Shown in pieces: positions 35,550 through 47,321 of a DNA stretch of 64,000 bases (positions are counted from its first letter, which is position 1; each line of letters opens with the position of its first letter). The DNA lies in contig LR746276.1 of assembly GCA_902729315.2 (NCBI GenBank), positions 4,627,669 to 4,691,668 of the forward strand, in the 5' to 3' direction. The DNA is from Spirodela intermedia. Its lineage: Eukaryota > Streptophyta > Magnoliopsida > Alismatales > Araceae. Both the position numbers and the translations under genes were made by a program. The notes below the pieces were generated by a model. It searched no databases. It was not told the DNA's origin and was given only the letters and a program-made list of their open reading frames with translations.

Positions 35550-36130
35550 GACAACTTGATAACTCAATACTTGGGATGTCTCGTAAGTCCTAAGTGAGGT
35601 TATCTGAAACTATTTATATTTTCACTATCCTAATCATTCTAATAGGTAGAAAGGGTAAGATAGGGGTCGAACCACAAAGAGAAAAACTAATAATCTTAAG
35701 AAATCCTAAGTAATGAGAAGAAATAGGTTAGAAAATGGACAAGAGAAAGAGAGATGGGAGATGAGTGAGAGATGAGAAATATGGGTGAAATGAGATCTAA
35801 TGAAGGAAACCTTAGATCAGGGTTGACCTAAGAGATGTAGAAAAGGTGTTTTGAAAGTATTATAATGAGAAAGAATGGTCGAGGTTGACAAGGAATAATG
35901 TAACTACTAAAATATATCTAAAACCCTAGGTTTCACCATATGGGAGAAGGAAAGGAAACAAGTACAGGGAAGAAGATTGCTCAACTTGGGCCTTTATCTA
36001 TCACCAAGGCCCGGCGATTTACTCCGACATGTTGATCTCCAGCACTTTACTCCTTGCAACTCAATCCTCAACACTCAACTTTGCCCTTAAGGCCTCTTCT
36101 GATCACTCAAGATTACACAGAAGGGGAAGA
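35550..36130. other. Untranslated-looking repeat DNA before the Athila-like block
   Basis: Non-coding sequence with GGGGTCGAACCACAAAGAG near 35666 and purine-rich runs. It probably belongs to the leader or LTR of the Athila/Tat-like element, but no partner copy was identified. Confidence 0.35.
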
Positions 36131-37575
36131 AAAATGGATCTTTAGAATAAAAGTTGTTTCACTCTGGCCAACCATTGTTGGGGTTCTAGTGAAAAGTTTT
36201 TTTCCTCAAAATGATTTTCATGTCTTTCTTCATCCTCAATTGGCATATTATCAACTAAAAATGCAGACTCTTGAAATCTTAAAGGATCTACTATGTCAAC
36301 TAAGTAGACATCCTCACTAGAACTTCTGGACATTTCATGACCTTATTCATGTCAATTTCTACTTTTTTCTGCCCAACACTAAGTGAGATGGTTTCCTTTT
36401 TAAAATTTGTTGCTACGCTAGCTGTGGTCAAGAAAGGTCTCCCTAGTATAATAGGTGCATGATTAAGATTTTCTATAACCTTCATGTCAGTAATGATAAA
36501 ATCGACTAGAAATTCTAAACCTTCAACTTTGACTGATATATCATTCACTCTACCATAGGGTTTTTTAGTAGATCCATCAGCTAATTGTAATTCAATCAAA
36601 CTTTCTTCTAAATCCACAATCTAATTTTTTTTATAAAGAACCTTAGGAATAATATTTACACTAGCTCTAGTATCTAATATTGATCTAGAAAAAATCATTC
36701 CTCCAATGTCCACTTACACTAAAGGAGCACCTGGATCTTTTTTCTTTCTAGGTATTTCATTCAAAATAACGGAACTAATGGATTCAAAAAGTTAAACTCT
36801 TTCCTTCTTGTTACTCCTAGTTGGGGTGTAGAGAGTTTTCACAATTTTTGCATAAGAAGGAATATTTTGAATGGCATCAACCAAAGGAATGGTGATAGTG
36901 ACTTTCTTAAAAACTTCCATAATATGCTCATCAGATGTGGTTTGTTTTCCATTAGGAATTTTTAAAGCTTATGGAAGTGGAATTCTAGGTTGATACTCCC
37001 TAAGTTTTGGAGGTTCAATTTTTGGATTTTTTAACTTAATGTTTTTCATCATCTCTAATGTTCTCTTCTTCCCTAAGTTTTCCACTATCACTTGGTTTTT
37101 CTAACCTAAAGTTTTCCTCATCTTTATCAAGAGAAGCATTATCAATTAAATAAAGATCAAGTAAAACTTTTCCATTCTCAAGTTTGAAATAGCATGCATG
37201 CTCTCCACATTTCAAAAATTTCAGGAACATCATATATAGCATGGTTTACATGATGAAGATTTCTAGGATTTATCTTAGGTTGGGTTGGAAATCGACCTTC
37301 CCTTTAGCTAGTTGAAGCTTCTTCATGAGTTTTACCTCTCTAAAAGTTGACTTGCTGAGGTCCTCCTCCCTCGAACTTCATGTTGATGTTCTCCATCATC
37401 TTCATCATCATGTTCATTTGGGTCCTCATGCTTACCATTTCTTCATCCCTTTTTTCTTTTTTCTTTGGATGTTCTAATTGAATGCATACCTTGGTTCTCC
37501 TGAAATCTTGGTTGAAAAGATGTAGACGAGCAAAGTTAGAGTTAGCTTGAAAATTTTGAGTTTGACAAAAATTAC
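36130..37575 (-). pseudogene. Athila/Tat-like gag end and protease, inverted
   Basis: On the minus strand a gag C-terminal tail (37320-37560) leads to an aspartic-protease-like region at 36300-36617 with SLIELQLADGSTKKPYGRV and HAPIILGRPFLTT, motifs of the Athila/Tat branch. The RT of the same kind of element lies on the opposite strand from about 37585, so this 1.4-kb piece is reversed relative to it. Stops break the frame in several places. Confidence 0.8.
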
Positions 37576-37584
37576 TATAGTAAA

Positions 37585-38354
37585 GAATGACCTACGAGAA
37601 GAATTATAAGAAAGATTACCTACTAGTTGGAGAATGTGCATCGACTACAGGCAATTAAATTTAGTCACAAAGAAAGATCATTATCCTTTACCTTTTATTG
37701 ATCAAATTCTAGAAAAATTATCTGGACAAGAATATTTTTGTTTCTTAGATGGTTATTTAAAATACAATCAAGTGGCTATTCATCTAGATGATCAAGAGAA
37801 AACTACTTTTATTTCTCTATGTGGTACATATGCCTTCAAGAGAATGCCTTTTAGATTGTGTAATGCCCTAGCTACTTTTCAAAGATGCATGTTTGCTATG
37901 TTTTTTGATCTAGTAGGGAAGGGCCTAGAAATCTTTATGGATGATTTTTCGATTTATGGTTCTTCTTTTGACATGTGTTTAGATATTGTAACCCATGTTT
38001 TGCAGATATGCGTAGAGAAGAGGTTGGTCTTAAGCTAGGAAAAGTCCCACTTCATGGTGAAGGAAGGGGTGGTGTTGGGGCTTATGGTGAGCAATCGTGA
38101 GCTAGAGCTGGATAAGATCAAGGTAGAGGTAATCCAAGGATTGTCACTGCCCACAACCCTCAAAGAACTTGGAGGGTTTTTCGACCATGTAGGCTTCTAT
38201 AGATGGTTCATTAAAGATTTTGTAAGAATTTCAAAATCATTGACTAACCTTTTGTCTAAGGATGTGGAGTTTATTATTAATGATGTAGGGAAGATAGCAT
38301 TTGAACATATCAAGTCAGCCTTCTTAGAAGCCCATCCTTCAAGCACCAAGGAGG
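37585..38354 (+). pseudogene. Athila/Tat-like reverse transcriptase, first part
   Basis: Frames at 37634-38038 and 38054-38362 contain WRMCIDYRQLN, KKDHYPLPFIDQIL, RMPFRLCNALATFQRCM and the catalytic IFMDDFSIYGSSF, then VGFYRWFIKDF. These are RT motifs of the Athila/Tat group. One stop separates the two frames, and a frameshift occurs just before the solo LTR that cuts the gene at 38359. Confidence 0.9.
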
Positions 38355-38359
38355 GATCT
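38355..38359. repeat. Left target site duplication of solo LTR (GATCT)
   Basis: GATCT is repeated at 40002-40006 on the other side of the LTR. In the uninterrupted element the sequence would read once, joining the RT connection region to RNase H. Confidence 0.92.
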
Positions 38360-40001
38360 TGATAAGTCTTTGTTATCATGAGTAAATAATTAGTAAATAA
38401 TATAGTTTTAGCCTTAACTCATGATAAATAGACTTATATTTATGTTAAAGTGTGAAAAGTGGTTTTCAGTTGATTAACGTGAATTTTTGAGTAATTATAT
38501 AATTTTATACGAATTTATATGATTTTTACAATCTTACTTTTGAGACAAATAAAGAAAAAGAAATAAAAATAAAAATAAGACAAAATAGGGGGGGGACCCG
38601 CTGGCCAGCTGGGCTCGCAAGCGGGTCGGAAGCACAGTCGGGGAGTAGCCACGAGCAAGGGCTCGAGCACCTTAGACTAATAGGGGCACGTGTACGCCGC
38701 TCCCCTTCCACGTTACTAGTGGCCAATCGGTTGTGGGGCAAGGAGTGGTTGTACATGCGCGAGAAAGGGACTTGCTTTGAAATGTAACATTACTATATAT
38801 TCGTCCGAAAATTCGGTGCACAACCGATGTGGGACTAAACCCACATCACACTTTCCCCAAAAGGGGCGGGCAATCGGTGCGAGTTCAAATCCTCCCAAAG
38901 CTAAAATTTATATTTTTTATCTGATTATCGCGACTTTCTTGTAAATCGCCGGTGAAGGATTAAGTAACCAAAATCACTAGATCATCGGCAAAAATCTCGT
39001 CAATGTGATTTACGGAGCATTGTTACTAAAATTGTTGAACGATTCACGATAAAAGGATGACGAATCCATCGAGTAAAGCATCTCCGATTGATCAACGAAC
39101 AAGCCGTCGTCGGGAAGAAGATGATCCGCCGAGAGATGAGTCGCCACCTCCTGAGAGCATACCGGATGCGATGAAGAGCCTCCTCTTGTTGTGCAGACTT
39201 GAGAATGAAGTTCCTTGACATGCCCCCCACCTCCATCTAGTTCCTCTCCGTCAAGTGACAGCCGTCGGAGAGCCACAAAGTCGTCATTTTTCTACTCCGC
39301 TAGGTGACAGCTGCCAGAGATGATTTGACAACCCATTTCATTGATCTCTAGACTTCGCAACGAGATATAGAGATTGCCCACATTATCTTTGTCTAAGGAG
39401 AGCCTTCGAGGCTGTGGACACTACATGACGATCCTCTTAAACGCTCAGGATTCCGGTGCATCGCCGACGCATCACCGCCGCGACATCGGAACTCTGTTTT
39501 CCTACTTATAACTTTATTTCTGTTACATTTAGTGATAATTTGTTGATTTAAACTTTACCAATATATACTTCATTTCATTACGATTCTTCCGGCTTTTACA
39601 GATCTTAATTTGATCAATTAAATCGTATGTAATCACTTATATAAGAATCGTCAGACATAACTCTATTTCCGTCCGATTCGCATTTGCCGGTTGCTGACAT
39701 CATCCTGACATTCGCACCCTTATTTTCTTTTTCCGTGAATTTTAAATATATTTCCTTTTTATTTCCTAGTATAAAATTTATAGAAAATAGTATTCTTTGC
39801 AAAAATAATCTAAATAATTACCAGATATTATATTACATCCTTTTGATCGACTTAGAAAATTACCGCTATTTTTGGAAGTTTTATTAAATTATAATTGATA
39901 TATTTGTTTAGAAATATTTCTAAATATCCGAAAATTCGTATTTTCTAGTTTTATAAATTTTAAATTTGTGTGATTTAATATACAACAACTAAGTCATGTC
40001 A
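38360..40001. mobile_element. Solo LTR (1.64 kb) inserted in the Athila-like pol
   Basis: The segment starts TGATAAG, ends ATGTCA, and lies between perfect GATCT direct repeats. It interrupts the Athila-like pol exactly between its RT and RNase H parts, which proves the empty site. It has no gag or pol, so it is best read as a solo LTR left by recombination between two LTRs. Its middle (38580-39480) is far richer in G and C than the surroundings, including CpG-rich stretches, as expected for an LTR promoter. It does not match the other LTRs in the window by eye. Confidence 0.88.
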
Positions 40002-40002
40002 G

Positions 40003-40430
40003 ATCTACCCTTTGAGTTGATGTGTGATGTATTTAACTATGTTGTGGGAGTTGTTCTTGGACAAAGGGTTGTGGTCATCTACTATGCAAGTAAAATCTTA
40101 GGAGGGGCTTAGGTGAATTATACAATCACTAAAAAGGACTTACTTGTAATAGTTTTTCTTTTAAATAAGTTTAGGTCTTATTTACTTTGCAATTGGGTTA
40201 TAGTTTTTTCTGATCATTCTACTTAAAAGTTTTTATTAAAAAAAAAAGAAGCTAAACCTAGGCTAGTTAGATGATTTTTTTTGTTGCAAGAATTTGATAT
40301 TGAAATCAGAGATAGGCCAAGGGTCGAAAATGTAATGGCTGACTATCTCTCTAGGTTACATCAAAGAGATAGAAATCTTATTTTAGAAGAATTTTCATAT
40401 GAGCACATACTAAGTGTTTAACTTAGTAGG
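40003..40430 (+). pseudogene. Athila/Tat-like RNase H
   Basis: Continues the interrupted pol: PFELMCDVFNYVVGVVLGQR, YYASKILGGA, FRSYLL, VIVFSDHST and EFDIEIRDRPRVENVMADYL. These are gypsy RNase H motifs in the correct order, with several in-frame stops. Confidence 0.88.
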
Positions 40431-40549
40431 TCACCATGGTATGCACACATTGTAAATTATCTAGTTAGTGGTCAACTTTCAAATAAATAAAGTTATAGCA
40501 TAAGAAAAAAAAATCAAAAATATTGATCACTTTTACTAGGAAGAACCTG

Positions 40550-41660
40550 AATTATTTCATTTGAGAGTTGATTACATTTATAGGAGATGTGTGCCTGAAG
40601 AGAAACAAAGAAGTATTTTAATTTTTGTCACTCTTCATTCTGTGGTGGTCATTATTCTCCTAAGATCACGTCAATGAAGGTATTTCAAGCTGGATTTTAT
40701 TGGCTATCTTTGTTTAAAGATTCATATGAATATGTTTAGCAATATTGAAGTGTCAAGCTGAAAAAACTATAAACAAGAGATTCCATGTCTTTATAACTTA
40801 TCATTAAGATAGAGATCTTTGATTTATGGGGAGTAGATTTTATGGGACCATTTCCTCCGTCGATGGAAATGAATATATATTGACAGTAGTTGACTATGTA
40901 TCTAGATGGGTAGAGGCTATCCCTACTAGGACTAATGATCATAAGATTATCATTAAATTTCTAGAGCAGACTATTTTCTCACAGTTTGGATGTCTCAGGG
41001 CAATTTTGAGTGATGTAGGGTCACACTTCAACAATTCATTCTTCAAGAGTATGTTGAAGAGATATGCAATAAGGAGATCAAGAAAATTCTTAAGAAGATC
41101 ATTCGGCTAGATAGGAAGGACTAGGCAAACAAGCTTTCTAATGCTCTATGGGCTTATAGAACTGCCTACAAGAGCCCTTTGGGGATGTCTCCTTATAGGC
41201 TTATATATGAGAAAACTTGTCATCTTCTAGTTGAAATTGAGCACAAGGCATATTGGGCTATTAAGAAGTTCAATCTCTCATTAGATGAGGCTAGAAAGAA
41301 GAGGATGCTTCAGCTTCATGAGCTCGAGTTAAAAAATGAAGCATTTGAGAATTCAATCATCTTCAAAGAAAGGAGGAAAACCTTCTGTGACAAGCATCTC
41401 AGAAGAATGGAATTTCATCCAAATTAGAGAGTGTGGTTATATAATTCATGACTAAAACTCTTTCCAAGGGAGTTAAGGTCTAGATGAGATGACCTTTTTG
41501 TGGTCCTTGAAGCTTATGAAAATGGAATAGTTAGGATTACAAACCTTGATGGTGGCAAAGAATTCATGATGAATGGTCAACGGTTAAAACTATATATAGA
41601 GTTTGAAACTCAACCATCTCCTACTTTAGAGGACCTTCATGATCCTCTTTTTGACCACCT
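40550..41660 (+). pseudogene. Athila/Tat-like integrase
   Basis: Frames at 40826-41110 and 41179-41427 hold integrase core pieces: YILTVVDYVSRWVEAIPTRT, IFSQFGCLRAILSDVGSHFN and later MGMSPYRLIYEKTCHL with EHKAYWAIKKFN. The C-terminal domain continues in broken frame to about 41660. The catalytic Asp-Asp region is partly kept, but stops and frame changes prevent a product. Confidence 0.88.
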
Positions 41661-42884
41661 TTAGATCATATTTTGAGCACTATGACCATTTAGTTACTAG
41701 TTTCTTGTTTGTTTTATTTATTTTAATTTGTTGCTTTTGTTAACCTTATTTTCTTAAAAGATTACTTAATAGCCTTAGGATCTAATAGTTATTTTGAGGC
41801 TGTAAAGCTCAAGTTAGCAGGTGAAGGACTTCAAGATAAGGCTTCTTAATCAAGACATTATCGAAGAGAATCAGATTAGCATTTAATTCAAAACCTACAA
41901 CTCAACATTTAACTAAGATGAAAGCAAACCAAAGAAAGGGTTCACTAAATCCTAATTTTTTTATCTTTTCACCTTGTCCAATGCTAGATATTATTATAAG
42001 TTGAGTAGATTTTTCAAGATACGATGTTAATCAAGTCGACCTCCTTGAAGCATAAAGAGGTCAAAGTCAACAACAAGGGAGCTTAATTATCCACTATTTG
42101 TCCTATAACTCTTTTTATTTTTTCTTGTATGAGGGACCATACATGCTTAAGTAGGGGGGGAGGATTAGGTTAAACAGTATCTATGTGATTTTATTAAAAA
42201 AAATTCAAAACTTTTGCTACTATTTCATTAATGATGATGTCTAGTTTTAAAAAGAAATTTTCTAAGAACCCCACCTTAGATCATTCGTTCACATTAGGCC
42301 AAAAAAGTTGGATTTAGGAGTTAGACTATTTGAGTGGATCATGCACACACTTTAATGAGATGTATATCTAACCATGGTCTAGACAAACCAAGAAAAAACT
42401 TGAATGGTTGGTTACATAGATGGTAGGGAAACTAGTGAGAAGAAAAAGGATTGAAAAATCAAACGGTAGAAGTACTATCATCTTGTGTGGAGACTTAGCC
42501 CCTTTGAAGACATTATTTTCCATCATTTAGTCAAGATTCTACTTAGATATCCTAGAGTTCATAAGTCACTAACTAAGTTTCATCTCATTGAGGTACTAAG
42601 GAGTTCATCAAGTCTTGGGCATACAACTATTTGTTCTTCTTTTTCTTATTTTATTTCACCTATTCATCCTCCACACTATAAGCCTCAGTCTACTTCAATT
42701 GACTATTATCCTCTCATTCATCTTGGCAGTTTATGCAATTCATCATATTTTATTTTTTTCATCATATTTTCTCATGACATGCATTTTTTTGCATCATCCC
42801 CATAATTAGTGTTTCTCGTGTTCTTCTTATCTATTTCATCCAAATATTGTATGTCCCATGATTTTTTTTTAAGCCCTTTGAAGA

Positions 42885-42930
42885 AAAGAAGAAGAAGAAG
42901 AAGAAGAAGAGGAGGAGGAAGAAGAAAAAA
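42885..42930. repeat. GAA/GGA-rich microsatellite
   Basis: A purine-only run of GAA units that drifts into GGA and back, next to an AT-rich tail. Confidence 0.85.
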
Positions 42931-43949
42931 TAATAATACATATATATAAAAAATATATATAAAAATCCAACGACTAACATGTGCATAAAATTTTGGAAAA
43001 ACTCTAATATGTGAAATAAAATATATGTATTTTCCTAAATTACTTAAATATCCTCATGGCTTAAATATATCAAAGTATATTAAAAAAATCATAAAAAATC
43101 TGAGAATATTTTTAAAATAGGAATTGTTCTTAGAATCATTGTAAAATTATTATTTGGCTATTTTACATATGATAACATGCTAAAATAAGACATTCGATCT
43201 TAAAATATATTCACTTTAAGGTAATTAATTAGTAGTTTTAGCATATTATCACAACTCTAGTAAATAAATTCTATAGACTAATACAAAAACCATGTCTTTA
43301 TCTAAGACAAAAGTGACTTTCCATAGCACCAAATTAGGTGTACCGGCCTCATCACATTAAAGTTGACAAAACCATTGCATTATTGAAAGGTATCATTGCT
43401 CAGGGATCTAAGAGTAAAAATAACCTCATCTCTACAACAATGGTCCATAAATTAAACCTCATCCTTGATGAAGCATTATATTACACCATCCAACTTGACA
43501 ATAGCTCCACAACTCGTGATTGAAGGATCTATAAGGAAGTTAGTTTGGGGTACAAGACATACAAATTGTGAAAAACTTCTCTCTTAGATGACATTAACTA
43601 CGACATCATATTTAGTATAAAATAGTTGTAAATTCTCTGTTACACAACAATTCATTGAAGCCTATTTGTGATGCATTATCAAATGAGGGGCAAGAGAAGT
43701 GACTCTTCAAAAGAGAAGTTTTCAACATAATATTGAAATTTTTATGTCAACACAAAGAGAAGTTTTATTCAATTCAATCATCATCAAAGAACTTTTCAAC
43801 CAATGAATGACATACAACAGTTCTAGCTACATGAAACTTTCAACCAATCTGAAGATGACTAGGCATCATCAATGGAGAGCCTGAAAAGATAATTTTGACA
43901 ATATTTGGGTTGCTACAAAGAATACCACTTGGAAGAGAGGTGGACCATG

Positions 43950-43978
43950 ATATATATATATATATATATATATATATC
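43950..43978. repeat. TA dinucleotide microsatellite
   Basis: About thirteen uninterrupted TA units in the inner gypsy region. Confidence 0.9.
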
Positions 43979-44089
43979 TAAAGCAAGCACATCCAATTAA
44001 TGTGTGACCATTTCAATATGTTTATCTATGAAAAGACACCATAGATAAGCTAATACAAGAGATAGCATTAACATGGACTATACAACCTT

Positions 44090-45185
44090 TAGCTAGCCCA
44101 CTTTCTAGCCTTGCCTTGTTTGTGTGTAAGAAAGATGGAAGCTAGAGGTTATGTATTGACTATTGGGCCTTGAATAGTAAAACAATTCCCAATCACTTTC
44201 AAAATTCAATACTAGATGAGCTGCTTGATGAACTATGTAAGGTAGTAGTCTTCTCCAAGATCAATCTCAAATCAGATTACTACCAAGTACCAATGATACC
44301 ATAAGACATTTATAAGATGACATTTTAAAACATTATGAGTTCATCATTAGACTCTTTGGGTTGAAGAATATACTAGTCACATTCTAAAAACTTACAAAAA
44401 AATTCTTTCAACCCCATCTTCATAAGTTCTTTTTTGTCTTTTTTGATGATATTTGAACTTATAGCAAATCAGTTAGAGCCCATTCTAACTACCTCATACA
44501 AGTCTTGGCATTAATAGACACACCAAATGCAACTTAATGTTAAGAAAAACTTATTTGATTACCAAAGGAATGAGTTCTATGGCCATTGGGTCTCATCACA
44601 AGGAGTCAAAACTAATGCAAGTAAGATAGCAGTGATGAAGGATTAGTCTACACCCTCAATAGTAAGATCAATGTACGAGTTCCTCAATCTTACAAGGGAT
44701 TATATTAGGTTTATTGTCAACTATGTTAGCATCTCATGGCTATTGAATCAACTACTTAAAAAAGATATATTCTATTAGACAACTGTCGAGAAAGAGACCT
44801 TTAAACTCAAGGAAGTGATGTTCTCCATACTTATCCTCTAAACACCTCTAAACATTACATTAGTATAGTTTCGATACAATAAATTTAATCCTTAGTTTAT
44901 TTTAGTCATATGTTATCAATAAAGAATCGTGTGATGCCTATATATTAGTGGGAATTGATGGTCATCGTGTTGGTAGTCCAAAAGCAGAAACACTACTTGA
45001 TCAATAATGCTCTATGACCTTCACTTACTACAACAAGCTTATGCTTGTATGCTAGAAGGACCTACCATTCTTTGAGGCAACATGGAAGCTCGCCCAAGAC
45101 ATCTATGACCTTTTTCCTGACATACACCTTGGAGACAAGGTGTTTGAGGTAATAGGAGGAAGTGTCATGCCTCCAACCCCAACCC
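44090..45185 (+). pseudogene. Inner gypsy RT and chromodomain remnant, integrase deleted
   Basis: RT motifs read FVCKKDGS, LCIDYWALNSKTIPNHF, DELLDELCKVVVFSKINLKS and, in another frame, FFDDI near 44440. After RT the sequence moves within about 250 bp to a chromodomain-type end (FFEATWKLAQDIYDLF and HLGDKVFEV), so the whole integrase core has been lost. Many stops. Confidence 0.78.
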
Positions 45186-45190
45186 ATAAA

Positions 45191-45433
45191 TGTTGGGGGC
45201 CAAAAGAGCTGTCCTAGTAGGACTAGTCCTAGAAGAGGGAAGGGTGACTAACTATGTAAGATGGAGGGTCAAAAGGAAAGACATCAATCATTTTGAAAAG
45301 GTAGATAGGGGTTATTATTTTTCTATCTCTTTTTCTTTTCCTCTTCTTACCTGTGACAAACTCCATCTACTAAGGGGGGAAAGTTCATTGCGTTTATTTT
45401 ATCTTCTCATCTAGAGAACAATGTTGTTACACA
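45191..45433 (+). repeat. 3' LTR of the inner gypsy element
   Basis: 243 bp, TGTTGGGGGCC to TTACACA, partner of 34320-34565. Beyond it the outer gypsy sequence resumes. Confidence 0.83.
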
Positions 45434-45684
45434 TTCATTCAAAGATTTAATTTTCTCAACTAACACAAGTTAGGAAAATTCAATTGAGTTACAAATGGAT
45501 TCAACAATAAAATTCAATTTCTTGTTAATTATCTTTTAATATTTAAAATAGTTATATGAAGACAATAAATATTTTGCTAACATTTAGGATGTTTGTAAGG
45601 TCAATCAATTAAAGGATTTCATATTCAATAAATTTTTTTTTTTGTACAATAATCCATTCTATGAAGCTCATTATGTGAGAAATT

Positions 45685-45784
45685 GATATGTGACTTACAT
45701 ATAGTACGATTGAGAAATATTATTGATATGTGACTTACATATAGTACGATTGAGAAATATTATTGATATGTGACTTACATATAG
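45685..45784. repeat. 40-bp tandem repeat, about 2.5 copies
   Basis: GATATGTGACTTACATATAG starts at 45685, 45725 and 45765, giving an exact 40-bp period. The first two units are identical over their full length. It lies in decayed pol sequence of the outer gypsy element. Confidence 0.93.
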
Positions 45785-45899
45785 ATGTGATAAAACTCTA
45801 CAATCAATAAGAAATATTATTTTTATCATAATTAAAATTATATATAATGTGCTATGTGAATAAAAGACAATACAAAAATATTAAACTTTATACTTAACT

Positions 45900-46800
45900 A
45901 CCAATTCTAAAATTACAGTGGGATAAATTTTATTTAGATTTCATTTTAAGATTACCATGAACTTAGAGAGGAGTAGATTCTATTTTTGTACTTGCTGATC
46001 ATTTTCCAAAGATGTACATTTCATTGCATGTAGATGGACGCATGATGTAATAAAATTGTCAAATTATTGTTAAAAGAGATATTTTGTTTGCATGGTATCC
46101 AAGAGTTGATCACATCAGATTGAGATTCAAAGTTATTTTCACATTTTTAATGTACTCTTCAAATTAGATTTAATTATTATTTAAATTTTAGTATTTTAAA
46201 TCACCATCTAAATTTTTTTCAAACAAAAGTAGTCAACATGACACTTGATTACTTGATTGTTATATTTTAGGTGAAAAAAAAGATAGTCGTATTATGCCTT
46301 GACTCAAGCTGACTTTTTAACAATTCTATAATTAATGATTTTGATAATCAATCTTTAGCTTTACTTATTTATTATTTTTCTCTATAATTTTTATAGATTT
46401 GACAGATTTATGAAAAAAATTTGAACAAGCATTACAACGAATAAAATTAGAGTCCATATTTAGGCAGTACATGGAAGTCTCAATAATCATTTATAAGATT
46501 TTGACTAATTATGACAACTATAAGGAGAAAACTGATAACAAGAGAATGAAATAGATTTTCAAGTTGGTGAGTTGATTCAGGTATATTTGAGAAAAAAGTC
46601 TCTCATATGGTAATTATAATAAACTAAGTTCGAATAAATAAGGATCATTCAAAATACTACATAAAACTAATAAAAATATTTATGCTATTAAATTTTTAAA
46701 TAAAATAAATATATCTTCTACTTTCAATACTTTGAATATTTATAATTATTATATAGAGCCACATAAGACTAGAGCACAAATTCTTTTAAAGTATGAGAGA
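45900..46800 (+). pseudogene. Outer gypsy integrase remnant
   Basis: Plus-strand pieces: RGVDSIFVLADHFPKM near 45970, the integrase core start, and EVGDLVQVYLRKKR, IGPFKILHKINKNIYAIKF and ISSTFNILNIYNYY near 46560-46760, the GPY-type C-terminal region. The frame shifts at least once per hundred bases. A purine-rich GTATGAGAGAC stretch abuts the 3' LTR. Confidence 0.82.
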
Positions 46801-46801
46801 C

Positions 46802-47267
46802 TGATGTAGCTCACCCATGTCCAATGTACAGTAGACTAGAAGTTCAAGAAGCATGAAAGCTGAATTACTACCTCCAAATGGCCCATTAACTAATGCAACT
46901 CATAATAAAATATGTCTTAAAAAAGCATCATAAATTAATTTTCTCAATTTAAGTAAATTTTAATTTTAATTATTTAAAGTTTTAAAAATAGGCAGTTCAA
47001 AATTAAGACACCTTTTGAGGAGCAGTCTAATATACTTTTGGCATATTTAAAAGCCCAACATTATAATGCTATAGAGATTTATTCTCTTCCATGAATTTTT
47101 TCTTCTTTTAGATTCAAAAGAATCCTATAGATCTTATAAGCTCAAGATCACCTTTTTGTGGATTTAAGGGTAAAAACTTTTAAGTTTTGTGAATTCAAGG
47201 TGAAGAATCTTCTCAAAAGTTTTATTCTTATCAATTCATTGACGAGATCTCATCTCCATGGAACTCA
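46802..47267 (+). repeat. 3' LTR of the outer gypsy element
   Basis: 466 bp, TGATGTAGCTCACCCA to GGAACTCA, matching 29057-29560 in block order with much substitution. Edges are set by comparison of the two copies. Confidence 0.78.
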
Positions 47268-47280
47268 GGCTGCATAAGGA

Positions 47281-47321
<41 letters not shown>

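Larger units (their letters stand above)
41661..44080. other. Non-coding tail of the Athila-like block and inner gypsy sequence
   Basis: No gene seen. A G-rich tract AAGTAGGGGGGGGAGG near 42150 may be the polypurine tract of the Athila-like element. Simple repeats occur at 42885-42930 (GAA/GGA) and 43952-43977 (TA). Decayed inner-gypsy coding sequence probably resumes before 44090. Confidence 0.45.
34320..45433 (+). mobile_element. Inner Ty3/gypsy chromovirus inserted in the outer gypsy
   Basis: This element is bounded by about 245-bp LTRs (34320-34565 and 45191-45433) that start TGTTGG. A primer binding site TTTGGTATTAGAGCC follows the 5' LTR. Its gag remnant lies at 34590-35500. RT is at 44090-44870 (FVCKKDGS and FSKINLKSDYYQV boxes), and a chromodomain end with FFEATWKLAQDIYDLF is at 45070-45120. 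Its integrase is missing. The middle holds Athila/Tat-like sequence, evidently inserted later. No clear target duplication remains. Confidence 0.8.
29057..47267 (+). mobile_element. Old Ty3/gypsy element, carrier of a nested repeat cluster
   Basis: An 18.2-kb span bounded by related terminal repeats (29057-29560 and 46802-47267). Its own coding remains are on the plus strand: gag near 29900-30150, protease/linker near 33130-33250, RT near 33530-34310 (FYFDDILMN box), integrase near 45950-46140, and integrase C terminus near 46520-46790. The gap between RT and integrase is filled by a second gypsy element (34320-45433), and the gag-to-protease part by an antisense LINE fragment. The rows of stops show it is long dead. 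No matching target duplication was found at its outer edges (GAGGG against GGCTG). Confidence 0.82.

Noticed and set aside
45685-45784. CRISPR-like array
   Set aside because: The units are directly adjacent with no spacers, and the setting is a plant retrotransposon.
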